Source: Apoderus coryli (Eukaryota > Arthropoda > Insecta > Coleoptera > Attelabidae). Taken from it: a DNA stretch of 64,000 bases. The notes below the pieces were generated by a model. It did no database searches. It was not told the DNA's origin and was given only the letters and a program-made list of their open reading frames with translations. The translations under genes were made by a program, and so were the position numbers. Location of the stretch: contig OU452198.1 of NCBI GenBank assembly GCA_911728435.2, forward strand, positions 8,156,001 to 8,220,000, read 5' to 3'. Below, piece by piece: positions 30,431-42,454 of the stretch. The first letter of the stretch is position 1; every line of letters begins with the position of its first letter.

Positions 30431-33376
30431 ACAAATTTAGCAGTGTACTTATGTGGACGGGGAGAATATTACCCTTATTTTTATTGCTTAATATGATAAA
30501 ACTATTGGGGTTTCTATTTAAAAATATTGAGTTTTGACAGTTTTAATTTTAAGATTTAAGAGTGGTTTTACTGTCTTTTATATTTACGCTGATACGACCC
30601 CATTTGAAGAAAAAAATTAAATTTCCTGAAGTTTTGATACCGTATTCTCCTCAGAAAAATAAACAAATATAGAAATGTCATCTAATTTCAATGTTTGTCT
30701 TCATAACATAAAGGTCAATATTTACCTTTTTAATGACAGAAGGAGTGCATGTAAACAAAAGTCAGTGGCGTAGTATAATTCTTTTGAAATCGTGGTTGCA
30801 GTTTCCAATAATAAATACATACCTACGCAGAAACTGTAGCATTGTTTCAAATATAATTTATTAAATAATAGATGTCTAGGATTAAAAGGAAACACTTTCT
30901 ATATTATGAAAATATTTATTATGAAATGCAAAGGTATATAATTTAGAATTTTCGTTTTAACATTTACTAATTATAAGAAACCACATTAAATGAATCGATT
31001 ATCTTTCCTAGACCTGAGAAACTGAATCTGTTTCTACTAAGTTTAGACAAGATAAAAATTATTATCAAACCAATAAAAAAAAACTATTTGGACGGTTCTC
31101 AAATAAAACCTCGACGGTTCTCAAATTATTGCAATTGATTAGATTCTTTAATGATTACGTATTAAAAAAATACAATTATTGATAGGGTTTCAGAGGAACT
31201 TGCTGTTAATGTGTCACTTTTTGAAATGTCCTTGATCTCCACATTATGCTGGGTCAGGCTGAAAAAAAAATAGGACATATTTTACTTCATTGTTGCGGTG
31301 ACCAGTATGTATATGATTAGAATAGTTTTGCACATACTTTTCTTCCTCAACTTCGGACGCAGACAGAGTTTCTGAAGAACTGGCTGTAAATGATCATACT
31401 TTTTGCAACCTCAATTGTAGACGCTAATCCGAGGATAATCTGTTAAAAAATACTTTCAATAAATTGTAATATTTCTAATCGCACAAAAATATAAACTTAC
31501 TGAACATGGCGGAACAACAGGAATGGCTGTGTGCGATATGCATGTTTATTTTCCAAATATTCTAAGAGAAGTACACCACTCTCTTCTAACGGCTTGATCA
31601 CTGGGAAACCTGCAAGAATTATTCGACTATACTAAAAATAAAACATGAATAAGTGCTATGAATAGAATATATAGAATCATAGTGCCCACTTGCACCCCAT
31701 CCCATATCTTCTCTTTATCGTAAGGTACTTACTTAAAGGTCTGTGCATATCATCATACATGTAACGTTTCCGACCCTTTCAGACACGATCGTTTCAGTTC
31801 CAGCAAACAGTTTGTCTCTATAATAATAATTGTAAGTATACTTATAGTAAGCTTTATTTATTTGTCTTATGCGTAATAGAGTTTCCCATTGATATTATAT
31901 AATATTTTGTATCTTCGCTCAAGCTTACTGAATTTGCCAAATGGATAAAAATTTAAAAACAATTTTGACCTAATTTTTCCCGATATGTAGATATATATTT
32001 TGTATGTAGCAGAAAAAGACCCAATTTGGGACCCCAAAAACACTGCAATTTCAATAGCAAACAACAGTACGAAAGTTAACTTTCTCTGACACTCCGGCTT
32101 CCAGCAAAATATTCTGATACGCTACTGTTAATTGAGAAATTATGAAATATAAAGCATTTTATGAATTTACAATTATTGTTGTTTATTATATTACTGTCTA
32201 TTTTGCAACTAGGTGTATAGTATATTTAAATAACTTATGTTAACTGTTATCGCTGCAAAATCCCGAAATCTACGCCATTGTACTTACTTGTGACACGTAA
32301 CCTCAGTCGGAAAATCACTCGACATGCAAACTAAGCACTTTTTTCTCCCCATTATTTAAAGGAAAACTAGTTTTACACACTACAAATGCAGTAAAGTGGA
32401 AGAGTCTCGTAAAATCACTTAACTCGGGTTATAAAACTGTACGTAGCACTACTCGCACTCCACACGTCAACGTGAAATGTAAATAATAACAAATCCCTCC
32501 GCGGGGTTGTCACACATTTATATCCGTAGAACTGTATTGTTGTGAATCATATTATATTTGATTGATTTCTTGACGTTAAATATTTTATGAACATATAATG
32601 GAAGCCGAATACAAAAAGAAATATTTTAAATATTGTATAGTTCTGCAATGTAAGAACACTGTGACCAAACCTAATAAAAATTTACACTGGGATGTGAAAT
32701 AAGAGTTCTGATTCTATGAATAAAACGAACAATTGGCAACAGTGTTAGATTTTATTAGTAAAAAAGTAAAGGTTATGTAGGCTACAAACATTTTTGTGAT
32801 TAGTTTCTTGTTATGCCACTTCTATTTTTATTTATTTTTCTGAGGTATTCTCTACACGTTTTGCTATAAACCCTCCCTGTATAATACAACCAGCCATTTT
32901 GTGCACCTAAAAGTTTAGATATTATAAAATATATGTCTACCATATTATATCAATATTGAATGCCAAACGTAAACTTTATGTACCTATTAGGATAATACAT
33001 ATTAAATGCCTTAAAATTAATGATAAAATATCAGTACAGATTTTCTTAGTGACAGTTAAATTAATCCAATGGATGACAAATTATTCCTGTGTCTGGTACA
33101 TTGTATTTAAGTAGATATGTACGATATTATAGTATAATATGCTTTTATAAGATGTGTTCAAATACGTCCGAATGGTTATTAATGATTAGGAAATAATATA
33201 TCCACATAAAATGTCATAGGTAAATAGCATGGACATTAAATGACATAAATGTCTTAGTGCTTTTATTGGTATGCTCATATAATGTGAAGCAAACCTTAAT
33301 TTATATGGATAAGTTTATTGTTTTACAGAACGATATTCAAGACAAATAATATATAGGTACCTATAATTTGATTATC
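30431..33376. other. AT-rich spacer, mostly unassigned
   Basis: No protein relic recognised. CAGTGGCGTAGTA (30764) and CTACGCCATTG (about 32270-32280) could be facing hAT-like ends, but no 8 bp flanking duplication was found. 31180-31230 and 31368-31412 are two loosely similar segments (TTTC.GA.GAACT.GCTGT.AATG). 32290-32520 is less AT-biased. Confidence 0.35.
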
Positions 33377-33378
33377 TA

Positions 33379-35465
33379 CAGGGTGGTCCAACGAAAAGTT
33401 TGCACCTAGCTTTTCTCTTTTTTTTGTAGTCGAATGCGAAAATGCTCGGACACGTCGATTTTGCTTTTGAGGGGGACACATTTTAAACATATTTTTCGAT
33501 CTGCGCCTTTAACCCCCTAGCGGGGGTGAGTAACAACCCTAAAATTTTAAATGGAAAGAGGGGTCTAATGACATATCATTTGAAAGGACACAAAATTGTC
33601 TTTCTAATGATACCCTATTTGTCGAATTTTACTAAAACAGTTAATACGAAAACGACTTTAAAGACATTAAGCCGATAATTTTGGTATTAATGAGAAATAC
33701 AAATAAGTTTTAATTATTACGACTGAAAACAACTACAATCATTTCTAAATTATTTACTTTGAAGAAAAACGGGATTTCAAAAACACTATCTTATTTATCA
33801 GAACTAAATTCCTCACTAATCGTTTGCGTTTTTTGTTGAAATAAAAACTGCAGATACGTGTAGGAAAAGAATTTACACCGTTTATTTTAGTCTTTTCATT
33901 GATTCAGTTTGGTTGCTTCTCAAGTTATTTTACTTTTACCGTACAAAATGATTTATTCCATTCTAGAACGAGTTGAAATTGTTAAACTTTATTTTCAAAA
34001 TAATAGTAGTGCTAGACTTACGGCTCGCTTATTTAATGAGAGACATCCCGATAAAAATGTGAATGATGTGTACGTTGGCAAGTTAGTTAAAAAGTTTGTA
34101 GATACCGGATCTGTCTGTAATGTAAAACACCAGCCGCAGAAACCGATCAGAAATGAAGCTGTGGAAGTCGCTGTTTTAGGGCATGTTGAAATGGATCATA
34201 GTCAAAGTACCCGTCAACTAGCTGAAGCCTCAGGTGTCTCCCGTTCGTCCATAATACGAATTTTAAAAGCGTACAAATTTCATCCGTACAAAATCAAATT
34301 AGTACAGGAACTAAATGAGGATGATCCTGATAGAAGGCTGTAATTTTGTGAAGCAATGAGCCAGCGTTTAATTGAAGATCCGCAATTATTATTTAACATT
34401 TGTTTTTCCGACGAATGCACATTTTATTTGAATGGAGCTGTAAATAGGCACAATTGCCGTTACTGGGATGACAGTAACCCACATTTATTCCGTGAGGTTC
34501 ATACCCAGTATCCTCAAAAAATAAACGTCTGGTGTGGCATATTAGGAAATCATATTATAGGACCACTTTTTATTCCTGGAAATTTAACTGGTGAAGTGTA
34601 CCTAAACATGCTTGAAGACACAATTGATCCTTTAATAACACAAATAATAGAAGATGACCAAAATCATACTGCTGATCGGCTTTATTTCCAGCAAGATGGA
34701 GCACCTCCGCACTATGTGGCTCCTGTAAGACAGTTCTTAGATGACCGGTTCCCTGGACGGTGGATTGGAAGGAGGGGCCCAATTGAATGGCCTGCCAGGT
34801 CACCGGATTTATCGCCTTTAGACTTTTTTCTTTGGGGGCACTTAAAAAATAAATGTTTTGCCACGAAGCCCGAGTCCATAGAAGATCTTCGCCAACGCAT
34901 TACAGAAGAGTGCAGAAACATAACACCTGATATGCTACAAAATGTTAGAAATAGATTTGAACAAAATCTGTATTATTGTATGGAATCAAATGGGTCACAT
35001 TTTCAACATTTGTTAATGTAACGTTTTAATAAATCAATTTAACAGCTTGTTTACTTTTTTTACAAAGCAATGTTAAAACTAACAAACATTGGAATGTACT
35101 AACGATTGCAGGTGTTTTCACTCGCAATAATTAAAACTTATTTGTATTTCTCATTAATACCAAAATTATCGGCTTAATGTCTTTAAAGTCGTTTTCGTAT
35201 TAACTGTTTTAGTAAAATTCGACAAATAGGGTATCATTAGAAAGACAATTTTGTGTCCTTTCAAATGATATGTCATTAGACCCCTCTTTCCATTTAAAAT
35301 TTTAGGGTTGTTACTCACCCCCGCTAGGGGGTTAAAGGCGCAGATCGAAAAATATGTTTAAAATGTGTCCCCCTCAAAAGCAAAATCGACGTGTCCGAGC
35401 ATTTTCGCATTCGACTACAAAAAAAAGAGAAAAGCTAGGTGCAAACTTTTCGTTGGACCACCCTG
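33379..35465 (+). mobile_element. Near-intact DD41D Tc1/mariner element with about 340 bp identical-looking TIRs
   Basis: TA at 33377-33378 and 35466-35467 flanks CAGGGTGGTCCAACGAAAAG and its complement. Read base by base, the arm 33379-33718 equals the reverse complement of 35126-35465 with no difference that I could find. This includes the CCCCCTAGCGGGGG palindrome and the T8/A8 run. Length is 2087 bp with a single transposase gene between the arms. Long TIRs, CAGGG tip, TA duplication and DD41D spacing all agree. Because the arms are so alike, this is likely the most recent arrival in the window. Confidence 0.95.
33948..35021 (+). pseudogene. DD41D transposase, full length with one premature stop
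   Basis: Start chosen at Met 33948 (MIYSILERVEIVKLYFQNNS), where family-like HTH sequence begins; the Met 13 codons upstream is less likely. HTH: ARLTARLFNERHPDKNVN and RQLAEASGVSRSSIIRILKA. Next YKIKLVQELNEDDPDRRL, then TAA (34341-34343), where relatives read E or Q (RRLxFCE), then FCEAMSQRLIEDPQLLFN in the same frame. Catalytic triad: Asp in CFSDECTF (34410-34412), Asp in FQQDGAPPH (34695-34697), Asp in LSPLDFFLWGHLK (34821-34823), with 41 residues between the last two. The C-terminus FEQNLYYCMESNGSHFQHLL is complete. Apart from that one codon the gene is open over about 358 residues with all catalytic residues intact. It would cut and paste the flanking TIRs in the nucleus if read through. 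Confidence 0.93.
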
Positions 35466-35467
35466 TA

Positions 35468-36404
35468 TACATCTAAATGTATTTGTATTTGAATCTTAAA
35501 TGGCAGAACATGCTGTTAGAATTAGATTTAGCCCAACACTTCTATCAGAGCCGAGCCAGAACTTACTAGACATTACAGAAATATACCGGGCGTCTCAAAA
35601 AAAAAAAAAGAAATATATACTTAGGTACATATCAAACTTATGTTTTTTATTTCAATAGATATTATTATTCTTATAATATTATGAGTTTAGTAGCTATCTG
35701 ATGTTGACTGTGTTTTGTTCGTTAAAGTAATTAGCTTCACTGTAAATATCTGCCCCCACACACATCATGATAACTTTTTTATGTTCAATTTCATACAAAA
35801 TTTAAAAGATAAAAATATAAATCAAAATTTTATAATATAAAATTTACAAAAAGTGTAGGAAGCAATATACACTGTGTCCAAAATAAGAATGGAATAGCAT
35901 TGGAATCTTGGAAACGGTAGGAGTTACAATGTCGGTTAAATTAGAGAAAAGGTGTACAATTTAAACACCTTTTGTACGAATTTATAAAAAGAAAAGAAAT
36001 GGTGGTAAAAGGTTCTTCACTCATCCCTTTCTTCTTATTGTGGTTACGGAGTCTCCTCTTTAAGTGTCACTACACAATAACACTCCCTGCAGACAATTTA
36101 CACAACACACACAAAAATGAATCGAAAATTAGTTTCAAAATAACGGCTTTTCAAACAATTATTAGCGCGACGATGTGAACATTGCAAATACGAATATGCT
36201 AATGAGCTAGTGTCCACCTCATACGCTAGAGGGAGACGCTTTATAGCCAAATACCACCATATAAAAATATCATTATAATTTAGCGCGAATATAAAAAATG
36301 CATTTGTTGTAGCTATAATTTTAGATTTATTTTTTAGAAAAATGTACAAACAATACGAAAGGACCTTACTAATTAAATTGATTAAGAAACTTAAAAATAA
36401 TAAA
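35468..36404. other. AT-rich spacer, no gene seen
   Basis: 'ATACCGGGCGTCTCAAAAA' (35582) looks like a lone element end. Two short overlapping ORFs (35972-36349) show no domain. Confidence 0.4.
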
Positions 36405-37217
36405 GGGCAATACGGAACACCTTTTAAATGGTGTTTTCAAAATTTAACTAACTTTAGCCGTTTTTGAGATTTTTTTAAAAAACAATTTTTTGTGATTTTA
36501 GTTTTTATTTATTTCTGACGTTATTTTTACAGATATAAAAAAATGAAAAGCACCTCCTTATTGTTAGTTTTTGAGGAGAAAAAGATAGCGTTTACAACTT
36601 TTCACTGCAACGTTTCGTTTTTGAAAAATCATCGTCAACCTGGTTTTTTTGATTACAGGCCTGGATTTTTTATTGCTAAATTTAAAGTCATTTTGAATTC
36701 AAAAATATGGTTTAAACAACTTTTCAGTGTTTTTAGTTGTTATTTAAAATTATTCAAGAAAAATCGCCATAGTTTGGCATATAACTGACTGAATGCAGAG
36801 TAGTAACATTTTATTCTGTACGCGGTTTTTTAAATTTAGTTGAAATTTTTGTTTTTTGAAGTGCCAAACTATGGCGAATTTTCTTGAATAATTTTAAATA
36901 CCAGCTAAAAACACTGAAAACTTACTTAAACCATTACATGTGATATGCCACCCATTTTTGAATTGAAAATGGCTTTAAATTTAACAAGAAAAAGAAAAAA
37001 ACCAAATTCATGATGATTTTTCAAAAACGAAGTAAGAAGTTACAAAAGATATACAAAAAGAAAAGCACTTTCTTGCTTTTCTTTTTGTATATCTGTAAAA
37101 ATAATGTCAGAAATAAATAATAAAAACTAAAATTGCAAAAAATTGTTCTTTCAAAAATTCTCGAAAACGGCTAAAATTACTTTAATTTTTGAAAGCACCA
37201 TTACACTTAACTTGCCC
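36405..37217. mobile_element. Foldback element (about 375 and 355 bp arms)
   Basis: Outer ends GGGCAATACGG and GGGCAAGTTAA face each other. The arms pair through TGGTG.TTTTCAAAA, TTTTAGCCGTTTT.GA, 'CAATTTTTTG.GATTTTAGTT', 'TATTTATTTCTGAC', 'TTTTTGAAAAATCATC', 'CATTTTTGAATT.AAAA' and finally TTCAAGAAAA.TCGCCATAGTTTGGCA, leaving an 82 bp loop (36780-36861). No transposase. Flanking target duplication not clear. Confidence 0.82.
37048..37093. repeat. Perfect 20 bp hairpin with 6 nt loop
   Basis: GATATACAAAAAGAAAAGCA (37048-37067) is perfectly complementary to 37074-37093. It sits inside the right arm of the foldback. The left arm's equivalent (about 36531-36590) does not show the same perfect hairpin. 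Confidence 0.88.
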
Positions 37218-37339
37218 AAGTCTTATCCCGCACTATACATACCTATCTGGTCAATTTTTGTTTCGAGGGCGGCGTATTTCCTGAACAATTTTATATACGC
37301 TATACACGAACAATTTTCCAGGAACCCTGCAGCGATAGG

Positions 37340-37600
37340 GAGAACATGTCGATCGCTGAGGAGCAGATTAACCTTGATCTGGAGTCATTGGCTGAGTTGT
37401 CGGAACTTCACAGTCTCAAAAGTAATACGGCAAAGTCCGCAACCTTCTTTTTCGGTGTTTCTATAGACTTCGATATTTAACTGTCAATTCAAGGAATCAG
37501 CATTCAGGTGTCCGACCGGGCTTAGAGTTTGAGACTTATTATTGATAGTAGACTCAAATTTTCACAGCATATACCAAGTATATCACAATGTGAACGTTAG
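37340..37600 (+). pseudogene. LINE RT fragment (after FADD, to LGL..DS motif)
   Basis: The frame reads ENMSIAEEQINLDLESLAEL then SELHSLKSNTAKSATFFFG, the RT palm/thumb connection (NxDLxxLxxWxxxxxLxLNxxKS). Then IQGISIQVSDRA, stop, SLRLIIDSRLKFSQHIPSIS, the counterpart of 'xLGxxxDxxLxFxxHI'. The FADD motif is not recognisable upstream. No element end. An old, short fragment. Confidence 0.62.
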
Positions 37601-37838
37601 ACGCAAAGACATAATTAGGTACTGTTCCGCAGCATCGAACAACCATGTTACGGAGGTCCTTCAGTTATAATTTGGCCAAGCTATATAATGAAATATTGAT
37701 CCTGACTTTAAATATATTTTAGTATTTTTTTATGTGTATATTACTAGGTCCTTGCTGAAAATCAGCTTTGTTGAGCTTAAATCATTTGGCATTTTTTAGG
37801 ATTGTATCTTTTTAATATAAGATGACCTTTTAGCTATA

Positions 37839-39215
37839 CCGGGTAATTCATTACAATTGCAACAAACGAAAACTGGAGATTACTGAAAGTAATTTATGCA
37901 TTTTTTGCCATTGAATCCGTGTCCGCAAATGCTTCATTATCAATATCCAAATTGGGGTCAAATAAACTTTTTTGTGCATTTCCTAAAAACTAGCTAACCG
38001 ATTTTGACATAATGTCACATTCATTTGGGGACCGAGAATCTAAAATAATCTGCATTATTTTGGCTTTCATTAACTGTTCATTGGCATAGATATAGGGGGC
38101 ATTTGGATAAATTTTACACATACATTAATTAAAGACAGCTTTGACAAGCTTCGTTAGTTTAAATTATTACTTTTTTAAAAAGAGCAACTTATAAGCTACG
38201 AAAAAGTTAATTACGTCGATGTTGTGATTTCTACCATTTTTATGGAAACCGATAAATTGCAAGTTAATGGTAGATTTAAATCAAAATACCGTTTACCAGA
38301 AAACCAAATGAAAAATCAAGTTGCCATGAAAAATAAATATCGCAACAATAAAAAAACTTTGACAGCAACAAATTCGAATTAGAAGAATTTTATTATTTCG
38401 TCGTTGTTTTTAATATTGCGAATGTTTTTTTCCCAATTAAAATGAAATGAGTTTTTCAATTGAAGAACATGCAGATATGGTGTTTTGTTATGATTTGTGC
38501 AATGCAAATGCAAGAGCAGCGGCCCGAAGATACCAAATTAGGTATCATAATATAGACGTCATCTATAGCACAAAATATTTACGGCTACCTTTCATCGTGT
38601 TAGAACGACAGGGAGTATTTTACCTAGAGTTAACGAACGACCGCATCGTCTAAATATTCAAACTAAACAAAACATAGTGGATTTAGTTTTAGACGATCCG
38701 AAAATAAGCACTAGAAGAATATCAACTCAATTGGCATAAACTGGAAACAACTGTTTGGAGAGTATTAAATCGAGAAATGCTGTATCCCTATCATCTTCAA
38801 GATGTCCAGGCCCTACATCCTGGACACCATGAAAAGCGCCTACTATTTTTTAATTGGATTATTGGTAAGCATCAAGAATATGAAAAATTTGTAGAGAAAG
38901 TGCTCTGGTCAGATGAAGCAACTTTTACTAGAGATGGCATAAATACAAATCATAATGAACATGTATGGTCTTTAAACAACCCTCGTGCTATTAGACCGCA
39001 ACATTTTCAATGTTTAGTATCGATGTGTGGAGTGGCATGTTTAAAAATCAATTATTGCCGTTGTTCGTAATTAATGAGCATTTAAACTCAAATCAATACA
39101 GTCATTTTCTACAAAACCGCCTACTCGAATTTATTGAGGATGTACGTCTGAATATTGTTTTCAGTAATCTCCAGTTTTCGTTTGTTGTAACCATTTATAT
39201 TTTTGTACTCAAGCT
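37839..39215 (+). mobile_element. Tc1/mariner (IS630-type) element, 3' part deleted
   Basis: TA at 37837-37838, then CCGGGTAATTCATTAC. The internal TIR segment CAACAAACGAAAACTGGAGA (37861 on) recurs inverted at about 39163-39194 (TCTCCAGTTTTCGTTTGTTG). The right tip beyond that is too diverged to place. The transposase relic inside ends early, just before the right TIR. Confidence 0.75.
38447..39160 (+). pseudogene. IS630-type transposase: HTH and first catalytic Asp only
   Basis: MSFSIEEHADMVFCYDLCNA then NARAAARRYQIRY is an HTH start seen in insect IS630-like transposases. After frameshifts and stops: TTVWRVLNREMLYPYHLQDV, QALHPGHHEKRLLFFNWI (the YHLQxVQxLxPxDxxxRxxFxxW block), then KVLWSDEATFTRDGINTNHN with the first Asp, EHVWSLNNPRAIRPQHFQ, and in another frame WSGMFKNQLLPLFV...LNSNQYSHFLQNRLLEFIEDV. 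The second and third catalytic residues are absent: coding sequence jumps straight to the right TIR. A deletion derivative. Confidence 0.85.
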
Positions 39216-40640
39216 ATGACAATAAATTCATTTATTACTATTAAAATCGATGTTAAACTTAGAGTAATTATTACCCGTATTTCGTATATTTTCGAAAACT
39301 AAACAAATCATAAAATTTTGGACACCCTGTACAATAAATACCTACTTTAAGTAGTTTAAAGTAACATTTGTCAAGCAACTAGAGATTGTTAAAAGTTGCA
39401 TTTTTAACACGTTTTTTGAAAACTCTCTTTACAACAGAATTATTGCAAATATCCCTCGTAACATTAACCACTCTTCATCATCATGAAATTATCAGAAATA
39501 GAAAATATTAAATTGCCGATTACAGCATAATTTTACGGGGTTATTAAACGCTAAAATTGGTAACGGTGACCGCGATCCGATATATCACCTGATCAGACAT
39601 AATAAATCGAAGATGGCGTGGATAAATCTTTGAAAAATTCCACGGACGCATAGTGTGTGGCCGTCTATAAATTTATGTCTCTTGTGGCACCCCGTGCTGA
39701 ACAGAACGCGGTGAAGTACCTAACAGAACATAAATAATGTAAAGTTGCACTTCTGTTACAGAGTTTTTTTTTTTTGTATTATTTCGCTGTCTATTTTGTT
39801 TTGTTTCAATATCTCTTCTCTATTTAATAGGCTGGAGAACGATTTATTTATGTGACAATCTTTAGTCGGCGATCATGATACAATAAATGTATTTAATTTC
39901 ATTACTGGTTTAAAAAATAAATGGTAATTGTGAAAAACGTATACTCATTGGTGTTATAATTGCACTTTTCTCGAAACATAAAACCGTGCAATAAAGTGAC
40001 GTGGCAAAAAAGTCCTTTTTATGTACGAATTCATAGAAGATTTCAAGAATGCTCCCAAATGGCAACTAAAAAGACTCTAATTTCTTGTAATTTTATTTTT
40101 TTTACTAATATAGGGTGTCCCACCGGGAACCAATAAATCAAAACCCGCTGGTCAAAACCCTTACACGGATACCGGTTATCAAATCTTTGAGAAAAGCATG
40201 AGAGGTTAGTATCCATCACGCATCCACCATCAAAAATGAATAGGTATAATTTTCATATGCAATCTTATAGACAGCAAAAAGCTCATCTATTTCTTGATCC
40301 TGGTCTTCAGCATTTTGTTATCGTCTGGATTTAAGTGTCATTCAGATCGTCACTGACAAATTTATCACTATAAAACCTTTCAATTTTCTTCTTGGCTTCG
40401 CTCAATAAAGTTTTCGTCGATCAAGTATGCATCATGCGAGTCGTCAGATCTGGTTGAATCTTTGGTTCTTTCGCCTTTTAATCAATTATTGATTAAATCT
40501 TTGCTCCACTTGGGACCATTTTCCTGGTTTAGTCATGGAAATTCTCTTCATTAATGATATCTTCATATTCCTCTTTCTAGCAATATGCCACACAAATAAA
40601 CCGTCATCTTCTTCATCAGGAATATGCTTTGTGATTTTTT
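39216..40640. other. Unassigned spacer
   Basis: It holds lone element ends 'GGACACCCTGTAC' (39319) and 'AGGGTGTCCCACCGGGAACC' (40112), the latter like the ends of the 25655-27066 foldback. No convincing gene. Confidence 0.4.
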
Positions 40641-40722
40641 GGAATATATAGATTATGAAACTTTTTATGGCAATCATTACATGTCCAGTGTTTCCTTTTG
40701 ATTAAGCATTTCATGCAAACAG
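40641..40722 (-). pseudogene. Cys/His-rich (PHD-like) relic
   Basis: Minus strand: ICSVCMKCLIKRKHWTCNDC then HKKFHNLYIPKN, a spacing C-x2-C-x2-C...W-x-C-x2-C-x3-FH reminiscent of PHD-type zinc binding. Below it (40677-40486) KHIPDEEDDGLFVWHIARKR is acidic then basic. It could be the C-terminal region of the pogo-like transposase whose HTH lies upstream at 41003-41110. The link is an inference. Confidence 0.35.
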
Positions 40723-41002
40723 AGCAGATTGTATCTATCTATTTTCGTTAGGTTTGCAGACTTTCTTATTTTTCAAATTAGTTTTAGTTGCACCATTCCT
40801 CCACCTGAAATTTGAACGTCAACATGTTCGGGGTAGAGTCGTGAAGTCATGGCAAAAGCTACCTCTTCTATTTGACGCTTGTTTTTCGCTAAGGCTTATC
40901 GAGAATTTTGAGGTAGGTATTAACCAGGCATCGAATCAATAGTGCTGACATTGGCAATCACATGGACCGCTTTATTCGTTGACCGTCAGAAATATAATGA
41001 TG

Positions 41003-41110
41003 GACCGCAAGTTTGTTTATGACCAGAATTTTTTCTTACGTTGAGTTTGGAACTCCATATTTTTTAGCAATACCAATCTGCTTTTCATTTTCTTAAATCC
41101 AACCGTCTAA
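41003..41110 (-). pseudogene. Pogo/Tigger-like CENP-B helix-turn-helix remnant
   Basis: Minus strand: DGWI, stop, ENEKQIGIAKKYGVPNST, stop, EKILVINK. This matches the N-terminal CENP-B/psq-type HTH of pogo-family transposases (consensus near EKQxxIAKxFGVPxSTLSTIxKNK). Two stops fall within 35 codons. The DDE domain is not found. Confidence 0.5.
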
Positions 41111-41129
41111 TATCTGTAAGGTGCCCGAT

Positions 41130-42450
41130 AACTAGGTTTACCCTATGTATTATATTTTTATCTCCATAAGAGTTAAGGGTTTGTATCAAAAAAAATCATA
41201 AATTCAATCAATTTATTATAATTATATCGGAATTTACATGTCTATCAAAATCTTCATTGACAAGTCTAGTGTTCAATAGAATGCAGCTTTTAAAATATCT
41301 CTAAATAGACCTGCCCTGTAAATCTGAAATATATTTTTAATATTTATGTTTCTTTCAGCTAAAATCCGTTGAATTCTGAAAAATATTCCACAAAAAAAAT
41401 AATAAAGTAATTTAATTTCGATTAACAATTGGCCGGTAGCCTTTTGATATCGTGCCGACAAAAGCAATCCAATACCGCAAAATAATGATAATAATCCAAT
41501 GTCAATGTGATGATGATCAATATGTAGGTAGGTAGGTGATTATTATTATCAAGAAGGCTTCTCGATGGGAAGTGGCAAGCTGTGATTTTGATAATAGTGT
41601 ATAGAATTTATATAGAAATTTTTATATTATGAGTAAAGAATATTAGTATTGTATTTTAGGTAGCTATTTCATGTTATCATAGTTTTCTCATGTCAGATAT
41701 GAACCGTTATCCTTCTATAAACTCGGATCAGCTGGGCTTATCTTTGCCTTGGATAAAATCAAAACAATTTTCTTTGGATAAGAAGGGTATCGAATCTTTC
41801 CTACTTTCGAACTTCTTGTTCTTATCAGTATGGCAAAGTATCCATACAGCATGGTGTATAGCTAAAGGGCAAAAGTGCTGTGACAAAAGTCAAATTTCGT
41901 ATTGTGCGAGTGACAAATCTCTTTGTTGACAGAAGTAGTATATAAATCAAAAGGAGTAGATCAAGTACAATATAACAGTCGCATAACATTCAACTATCAA
42001 ACCAGTCTTCCTAAAGACTCTAGAAAGAAACAGAATCAAAACAACGATTGACGAACTTAATGGTTTTATGTACTGTTTAAAAAACAAGTTATTGACAAAT
42101 AATATCAAATAGTATCTAATAAAATAAATTATCGATCCCAGCTACCGATAAAAATCTTGTTTAAAACTAAATACCATATAAAACAGCATCCTTACAGATA
42201 TAATTTCCACTTGAAAATAGCCATTATTTCGATTTTAAAAACGTTAAAGTCATGTAAGTTTATTGGTCACCTTTTCTGAGGTAGGTACTTATAATTATTT
42301 TGCTGTCTGGCTCACAGTATACAGGACGAATCAGTTCCAAATAACTAAGCCAATATATATAGGATATATGCACAAATATGTTAGGGAAACTGGTTGTTCT
42401 TTTTTTGTTAGTTTTTAAGTTACTCGGTCTCACGAAAACGCAGTAGCGAC
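41130..42450. other. AT-rich spacer, no gene seen
   Basis: One 79-codon ORF (41690-41929: MSDMNRYPSINSDQLGLSLP...) has mixed composition but no domain I recognise. 'TAGGTAGGTAGG' (41524) is a short simple repeat. Confidence 0.4.
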
Positions 42451-42454
42451 TTAT

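Noticed and set aside
30764..32282. A 1.5 kb hAT element bounded by CAGTGGCGTAG and CTACGCCATTG
   Set aside because: No matching 8 bp flanks and no transposase remnant between. End similarity is only about 10 bp.
34570..34921. Minus-strand ORFs within the DD41D transposase
   Set aside because: Antisense shadows of the real transposase frame.
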